Part shown: positions 63,171 to 64,000 of the stretch, in pieces
Layout: each line of letters begins with the position of its first letter
Position numbering within the stretch: position 1 is the first letter of the stretch
Assembly: GCA_051747265.1 (NCBI GenBank)
Contig: JBNJFY010000002.1
Coordinates: 537,990-601,989 of the forward strand
DNA from: JBNJFY01 sp051747265
GTDB taxonomy: Bacteria > Bacteroidota > Rhodothermia > Balneolales > Balneolaceae
DNA length: 64,000 nucleotides
Direction of reading: 5' to 3'
The notes under the pieces: generated by a model
The model's database searches: none
Seen by the model: only the letters and a program-made list of their open reading frames with translations
Told to the model about the DNA's origin: nothing
Program-made: the position numbers and the translations under genes

Positions 63171-63707
63171 TTATGGATTAACAAAATAAACGATTCTAGT
63201 CACTTCATTTTTAGATTGATCCAAATCAATAAGTAATCCGTCATATTCATTGATCTCACAATTAAAAGAAATCAATGGGGTGTGTCGTGTTATTATATCC
63301 TTACCAAATTTCTGTTGCAGCTCTGAAAAGGAATCGCCCACGCGAATGGTCTTTCCAAGTACCGTTATTGGCCAAGTGTTGTCGTTTATCTCTAACCTAC
63401 CAAGTCTAGACTCCAAAAATGAAATCATATTGGTATTATAGTAGTATGTGTACTCACCAATAATATCAACAACATCTACCGAACTATAGTCTCCCCACAA
63501 CTGCTTTACTTGTGATGCTTCACCATCGGTAGCTCGAATTTGCTCAATAGTATGGCCATTAAATGTTATAGCCGCATACTCACTGCAAGAAATCAGGTTT
63601 TTGCCTTGCGGTTGTTCCGTTATAACACCATTGATTCTTTGGCAAACTGCATTCGTTGAAATAAGAGCTGCCCAAAAAAGGATGGATAATATTAATTTCT
63701 GAATCAT
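63171..63707 (-). CDS. Hypothetical exported protein
   Basis: The 178-aa protein has a signal peptide (MIQKLILSILFWAALISTNAVCQ) followed by a mixed beta-rich domain with an Asp/Glu-rich C-terminal part (INEYDGLLIDLDQSKNEVTRIVYFVNP). No family is recognised. It has a lower GC content than the symporter region and is flanked on both sides by palindromic repeats, which hints at recent insertion. Confidence 0.7.
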   Translation of the reverse strand: MIQKLILSILFWAALISTNAVCQRINGVITEQPQGKNLISCSEYAAITFNGHTIEQIRATDGEASQVKQLWGDYSSVDVVDIIGEYTYYYNTNMISFLESRLGRLEINDNTWPITVLGKTIRVGDSFSELQQKFGKDIITRHTPLISFNCEINEYDGLLIDLDQSKNEVTRIVYFVNP

Positions 63708-64000
63708 TCGTGTGTTCAGGTTAAATAATTTACAGTCTGTTTATTTAATCAGGATACTGCTGGTACTTAGAGTCCAATAATGTGACCTATGTTAATCTCT
63801 GAGCGGTTTATTGGACACCACCTTTTGGTAAATAACATCTCCTTCTATAAGAACAAACTATTAAAGCGTGATGAAGAATGCTTTGAATCCATGCTCCCTT
63901 GAGGGAGGTACTGTGGTAAAAATCAAGGATACTCCGTATTATTTTCCTATAAAGAACATCAATTGGCTATAGCCAATGATGTATCTACAGCAGCCTCATC
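63708..64000. other. Noncoding end region with decayed palindromic repeats
   Basis: There is no supported gene. GTCCAATAATGTGA (63773) is the inverse of TCACATTATTGGAC in the 62968 element, and TTATTGGACACC recurs at 63808. CATGCTCCCTTGAGGGAGGTA at 63890 resembles one outer arm. Confidence 0.5.

Noticed and set aside
1..64000. tRNA genes, rRNA genes, integrases or transposases
   Set aside because: I found no credible tRNA cloverleaf, rRNA segment or recombinase gene when reading the gaps and frames by eye; a covariance search would settle the tRNA point.

Overview
The window is a 64 kb chromosomal stretch, gene-dense and roughly balanced in base composition. It comes from a Gram-negative member of the Bacteroidota/Balneolota group, and a marine or saline Balneolota-like aerobe is my best guess. 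The pointers are lipoprotein signal peptides, few clear Shine-Dalgarno sites, several TTG starts, clade II (Sec-type) nosZ, an HemN/CtaA/M1-peptidase/PD40-amidohydrolase repertoire, and Nif3 beside a DUF164 coiled-coil protein. The lineage is inference; no 16S rRNA gene is present.

Layout. 0-11 kb: start of a probable membrane transporter, comEC, a lipoprotein isoaspartyl peptidase, a large PD40-amidohydrolase, RNase P RNA, a DUF164 protein that has lost its zinc-ribbon cysteines, and a Nif3 protein. 10.4-14.6 kb: yggS, two small membrane/coiled-coil paralogues, divIVA, purine nucleoside phosphorylase and a very acidic protein. 14.6-21.6 kb: a TPR-CHAT protein, ftsY, a CDP-alcohol phosphatidyltransferase, a NUDIX hydrolase, a repeat-bounded element carrying a four-helix-bundle (S23-type) gene, and an HTH protein. 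21.6-26.5 kb: long noncoding stretches with three copies of a terminator-ended RNA-like repeat around a BNR-repeat lipoprotein. 26.5-35.4 kb: a c'-type cytochrome, MotAB, FetAB, a PAS histidine kinase with an NtrC-type regulator, two YceI proteins and a receiver-only regulator preceded by an FNR-like box. 35.5-41 kb: a copper-handling group (His/Cys-rich protein, DUF3347 protein, CPH-type P-type ATPase) and an M1 peptidase. 41-47.9 kb: DUF302 protein, ECF sigma factor with a putative anti-sigma/TPR protein, ruvB, metK and heme A synthase. 48.7-58.1 kb: hemN and a nitrous-oxide-reductase locus (Rrf2 regulator, cytochrome c, nosZ, membrane protein, nosL, nosD, nosF, nosY). 58.3-63 kb: two glutamate dehydrogenase paralogues, a 29-residue membrane peptide and an SSS symporter.

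How the parts fit. The nos locus, cytochrome c, copper ATPase, DUF3347 protein, hemN and ctaA form a coherent set for copper and heme dependent respiration, with Rrf2, FNR-like and two-component inputs as plausible control. The glutamate dehydrogenase pair looks like a catalytic plus regulatory subunit system.

The most unusual signal is in the gaps. Elements bounded by inverted arrays of 8-nt units (TCAGTGCT and variants) sit directly at the stop codons of nudF, the 95-aa gene, copB, nosY and metK. One copy carries a four-helix-bundle gene, two are short empty copies with a shared interior, and one is a solo end. An unrelated 260-bp inverted-repeat element supplies the stop codon of ctaA. Near hemN lies a 34-codon duplicate of its own 5' end.
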